DNA of 64,000 nucleotides from Roseibacillus ishigakijimensis. GTDB taxonomy: Bacteria; Verrucomicrobiota; Verrucomicrobiia; Verrucomicrobiales; Akkermansiaceae. Position 1 is the stretch's first letter; the number at the start of each line of letters is the position of its first letter. Positions 61,614 through 64,000 of this stretch are shown piece after piece. The notes below the pieces were generated by a model. The model searched no databases, was not told the origin of the DNA, and saw only the letters and a program-made list of their open reading frames with translations. The DNA lies in NCBI RefSeq assembly GCF_016595415.1, contig NZ_JAENIO010000023.1, positions 1 through 64,000 of the forward strand, written 5' to 3'. Made by a program: the position numbers and the translations under genes.

Positions 61614-62039
61614 ATGCGGGTTGTGATTGATACCAACGTCATCGTCTCAGGACTTCGATCCCAGAAAGGCGCAGCTTTCCTCCTTCTCAAAGAGGTCAGA
61701 CAAGGCCGCCTGACCCCGGTGATCTCTCCTGCTCTCTTCTTTGAATACGAAGCTGTCCTCACTCGCCCCGGAATCCTCCCAACCCAGTTCTCGCGCACAG
61801 ACATCACCAAATTCCTCGACGCCTTCCTTTCCCTTTCAGACCTTCAAGAAATCCATTTCAAATGGAGACCTTGGCTCCGCGATCCGAACGACGAGTTCGT
61901 GCTCGAATTGGCGGTTGCGGCAGGGTCCCTTCCTATCATCACCCAGAATCTCAAAGATTTTCGCTCCTCCTCCCTTCTAGGAGTCACCGTCATGACCCCT
62001 TGGGAACGACTCTGCAAAATCAACCTAAACAACTCATAA
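61614..62039 (+). CDS. PIN-domain toxin
   Basis: This 141-residue predicted RNase is of the PIN-family toxin type. Conserved acidic residues lie in VVIDTNVIVSGL, FEYEAVL, DPNDEFVLELAVA and the near-terminal TQNLKDF, which together bind metal for RNA cleavage. It begins 65 bp after the HisJ-type gene and ends 3 bp before the antitoxin gene, giving a toxin-first order. The target RNA is unknown. Confidence 0.88.
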   Translation: MRVVIDTNVIVSGLRSQKGAAFLLLKEVRQGRLTPVISPALFFEYEAVLTRPGILPTQFSRTDITKFLDAFLSLSDLQEIHFKWRPWLRDPNDEFVLELAVAAGSLPIITQNLKDFRSSSLLGVTVMTPWERLCKINLNNS

Positions 62040-62042
62040 ACT

Positions 62043-62291
62043 ATGGCAACCCTGAGTATCAGAATTCCGGATTCTCTCCACCAGTCGGTCAAAGAAATGG
62101 CCGAAAACGACCACGTCTCACTCAACCAGTTCATTGCTCTTACCCTCACGGAGAAAGTCTCGACCCTACGCACCATTGAACAACTGAAAGCCAAGGCAAC
62201 GAGGGCCAATCTCGCTGATTTCGATCAATTGCTATCCAGAGTTCCGGATGTCGAACCCGACGAAAAAGATCGTCTTCCGGAGCCCCAATAG
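62043..62291 (+). CDS. Ribbon-helix-helix antitoxin
   Basis: This 82-residue partner of the PIN toxin upstream begins with a HicB/Arc-like ribbon-helix-helix (ATLSIRIPDSLHQSVKEMAE, then VSLNQFIALTLTEKVS) that should bind DNA. The C-terminal tail (KATRANLADFDQLLSRVPDV) would wrap the toxin. It is three bases from the toxin stop, so they are translated together. Confidence 0.88.
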   Translation: MATLSIRIPDSLHQSVKEMAENDHVSLNQFIALTLTEKVSTLRTIEQLKAKATRANLADFDQLLSRVPDVEPDEKDRLPEPQ

Positions 62292-62334
62292 CTCCCCCCT
62301 TGCCCTTCCCGCTACCGCGCCCTAGCCTGACGGC

Positions 62335-63702
62335 GTGAAAGACGCTCTCATTGCCCTTCTCGGCCCGGACAAGGTTTCGGTTGCCGAAGCCGACCTCGCC
62401 ACCCATTCCATCGACAAATGGAACTTCGCGGCGTCCCCCGAAATCGTGGTCTTCGCCGAAAGCACGGAGGACGTCTCGCAAACCCTCGCCTACGCGCACC
62501 AGAACGGCATCCCCGTCACCACCCGCGGAGCAGGCATCGGCTATGTCGGCGGGGCCGTGCCCATCACTGGCGGTATCGTCCTTTCCGTGGCCCGCATGAA
62601 CCAAATCCTCGAACTCGCCCCTGAGGACGGCCTTGCGGTGATTCAGCCCGGAGTGATCACCAAGGCCCTGCAAGACCGCGCCGCCGAGAAGGGTTGGTAT
62701 TATCCCCCCGACCCCGCTTCCCTCAAGGAATGCTCCCTCGGTGGCAATATCGCCACCAATGCGGGCGGTCCCCGTTGCCTCAAATACGGCGTGACCAAAA
62801 ACTACGTGATGGGCCTGGAAGTCGTCCTCGCCGACGGCACCATCATCCGCACCGGCGGCCGTTGCCACAAAAACAAGACCGGCTTCTCCCTGACCGAACT
62901 CTTCGTCGGCTCCGAGGGCCTCCTCGGCGTGGTCACCGAGGCCACCCTGCGCCTCATCCCCCACCCCCAGCGCCGCGCCATGCTCACCACCACCTTCCCC
63001 CAATTCCGCGACGCCGCCGCCGCCGTGCAAGCCATTCTCAACAACGGCCACCTCCCCTCCGCCCTCGAGATCACCGATGCTTTCACCCTGCAGGCCGCCC
63101 GCAACTACCTCGGGGCCGACGCCCTCCCCGACGGAGAGGCCCACCTCATCGTCGAGATCGACGGCCGTCACTCCGCCGTGGAAGCCGAACTGCCCGAGCT
63201 GGAGAACCTTTTGCAAAAAACCGGGGCCCTCGCCATCGAGAGCCATCGAGACGACGCCGCCTGCGAAGCGGTCTGGCAGCTCCGCCGCGAATTCTCCTAC
63301 TCCCTGCGCGCCACCGGGCTCACCAAGCTCAACGAAGACATCGTCGTCCCCCGCTCCAAACTCGTCGAACTCGTCGAATATGCCCAGGAACTGGCCAAAA
63401 ACACCAACATTCCAGTGGCCTGCTTCGGTCACGCTGGCGACGGCAATATCCACGTCAACCTCATGGTCGAGGACTACGACGATCCCGAGAAAAAGAAGCC
63501 CGCCGACGAAGCCCTCGACCAGCTCTTCAACTGGATCCTCGCCAACCGCGGAGCGATCACCGGCGAGCACGGCGTCGGCCTCGCCAAGAAGCGCTGGTTC
63601 CAACCAGCAATCGGCGAAAACAGCTACCGCCTCCACCGCGCCCTCAAAGCCGCCCTGGACGAAAACAACACCCTCAACCCCGGCAAATTCCTCGACGAGT
63701 AA
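62335..63702 (+). CDS. glcD: Glycolate oxidase FAD-linked subunit
   Basis: This 455-residue FAD-binding oxidase oxidises glycolate or D-lactate to the 2-oxo acid, passing electrons to the chain. VTTRGAGIGYVGGAVPITGG is the FAD-binding loop, NIATNAGGPRCLKYGVTKNY the substrate-side motif, and the C-terminal CFGHAGDGNIHVNLM and TGEHGVGLAKKRW are typical of the GlcD/vanillyl-oxidase superfamily. GTG at 62335 is the start. The glcE and glcF partners are not in the window and the 3' neighbour is non-coding for at least 298 bp. Confidence 0.92.
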   Translation: MKDALIALLGPDKVSVAEADLATHSIDKWNFAASPEIVVFAESTEDVSQTLAYAHQNGIPVTTRGAGIGYVGGAVPITGGIVLSVARMNQILELAPEDGLAVIQPGVITKALQDRAAEKGWYYPPDPASLKECSLGGNIATNAGGPRCLKYGVTKNYVMGLEVVLADGTIIRTGGRCHKNKTGFSLTELFVGSEGLLGVVTEATLRLIPHPQRRAMLTTTFPQFRDAAAAVQAILNNGHLPSALEITDAFTLQAARNYLGADALPDGEAHLIVEIDGRHSAVEAELPELENLLQKTGALAIESHRDDAACEAVWQLRREFSYSLRATGLTKLNEDIVVPRSKLVELVEYAQELAKNTNIPVACFGHAGDGNIHVNLMVEDYDDPEKKKPADEALDQLFNWILANRGAITGEHGVGLAKKRWFQPAIGENSYRLHRALKAALDENNTLNPGKFLDE

Positions 63703-63744
63703 ATTCGCTCCCTCCTCAGGTGAGAACCCTCTTCGAGAGCTTCC

Positions 63745-63995
63745 GGAAGCCTCGGCGAGGCTTCCCTACCAGCGTCCGAGTGGGTTCCGGAAAGACGCCC
63801 GGGGTGCCACGTCTGCCCCAACGGAGCATCCCATACCAGCCCAGGGCAAGGCCCTGGGTTCCACGCCCCACCAGTGTTTCCAGCAAGCCTGTGATGGCGC
63901 CTCGCCAAAACGCCTTCCCGCCGCTGGTTCCTGATGCCTCGAACACTGACAACGCCTGCGCGCTTGGACGAGGGGAATCCGGAAAGACGCCCGGG
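63745..63995 (+). repeat. Dispersed palindromic repeat region after glcD
   Basis: The 298-bp tail of the window (63703-64000) holds no gene I can support. GGAAGCCTC / GAGGCTTCC (63745-63765) and CCCAGGGC / GCCCTGGG (63840-63858) are perfect short hairpins, and TCCGGAAAGACGCCCGGG occurs twice (63786-63803 and 63978-63995). This looks like a multi-part intergenic repeat common in this phylum; the first hairpin is 42 bp after glcD and may help end its transcript. The repeat may continue past the window end. Confidence 0.7.
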
Positions 63996-64000
63996 ATCCC

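Overview
The window most probably comes from a Verrucomicrobium (order Verrucomicrobiales, free-living and probably marine). This is inferred from gene content, not from a database search. Evidence: PEP-CTERM proteins, a PVC-type haem-binding protein with a CxxCH site, formylglycine sulfatases beside a GH117/GH43-like enzyme, a giant secreted protein with thrombospondin-type-3 calcium repeats, GC-rich coding DNA, and sparse Shine-Dalgarno sites with several GTG starts.

Layout. (1) 1-4.7 kb is an accessory zone: an McrB-like AAA+ ATPase diverges from a small protein and an HNH nuclease, and the ATPase and nuclease share one N-terminal domain. Next come a 21-bp tandem repeat, a HigB-like/HigA-ImmA toxin-antitoxin pair and a 7-bp microsatellite. 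(2) 4.7-13.7 kb holds core and metabolic genes: lipoprotein, class I DAHP synthase, RluA-type pseudouridine synthase, Rho_N-like protein, SDR, secreted metalloprotease, a COG2958/HrgA-like protein, and araB-araD closed by a strong terminator. (3) 14.0-18.8 kb is the 1601-residue surface protein. (4) 18.9-35 kb holds exported GalM, tRNA-Asp, fabD, dapF, a tail-specific protease, rpoN behind a sigma-54-type promoter, peroxiredoxin, the PVC haem protein, a sugar nucleotidyltransferase, a redox-repair run (MsrBA, TlpA-like, flavoprotein disulfide reductase) and folE. (5) 35-41.3 kb holds two exported proteins and hrpA. (6) 41.5-45.4 kb is a translationally coupled sulfatase-sulfatase-glycosidase operon. 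(7) 45.8-51.6 kb is one 1946-residue gene combining a transglutaminase-like domain, DUF4011, an SF1 helicase, a PD-(D/E)xK nuclease and DUF3320, the architecture of the single-gene antiviral system called Hhe. (8) 51.7-56.6 kb is a run of exported proteins (Cys-motif protein, di-haem cytochrome/beta-propeller, PEP-CTERM protein, His-rich outer-membrane barrel) that could handle a metal or redox substrate. (9) 56.8-64 kb holds a SirB1-family protein, a lysophospholipase-like hydrolase, pta, a second PEP-CTERM protein, a HisJ-type phosphatase, a PIN/RHH toxin-antitoxin pair, glcD and a dispersed-repeat tail.

The main biological themes are sulfated-polysaccharide and arabinose use, oxidative-damage repair, an envelope rich in anchored proteins, and at least two defence-like loci plus two toxin-antitoxin pairs. 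No insertion sequence, prophage or CRISPR array was recognised. The strongest leads for new biology are the AAA+/HNH pair with its shared domain, the Hhe-like gene, the sigma-54 promoter in front of rpoN, and the exported cluster at 51.7-56.6 kb.
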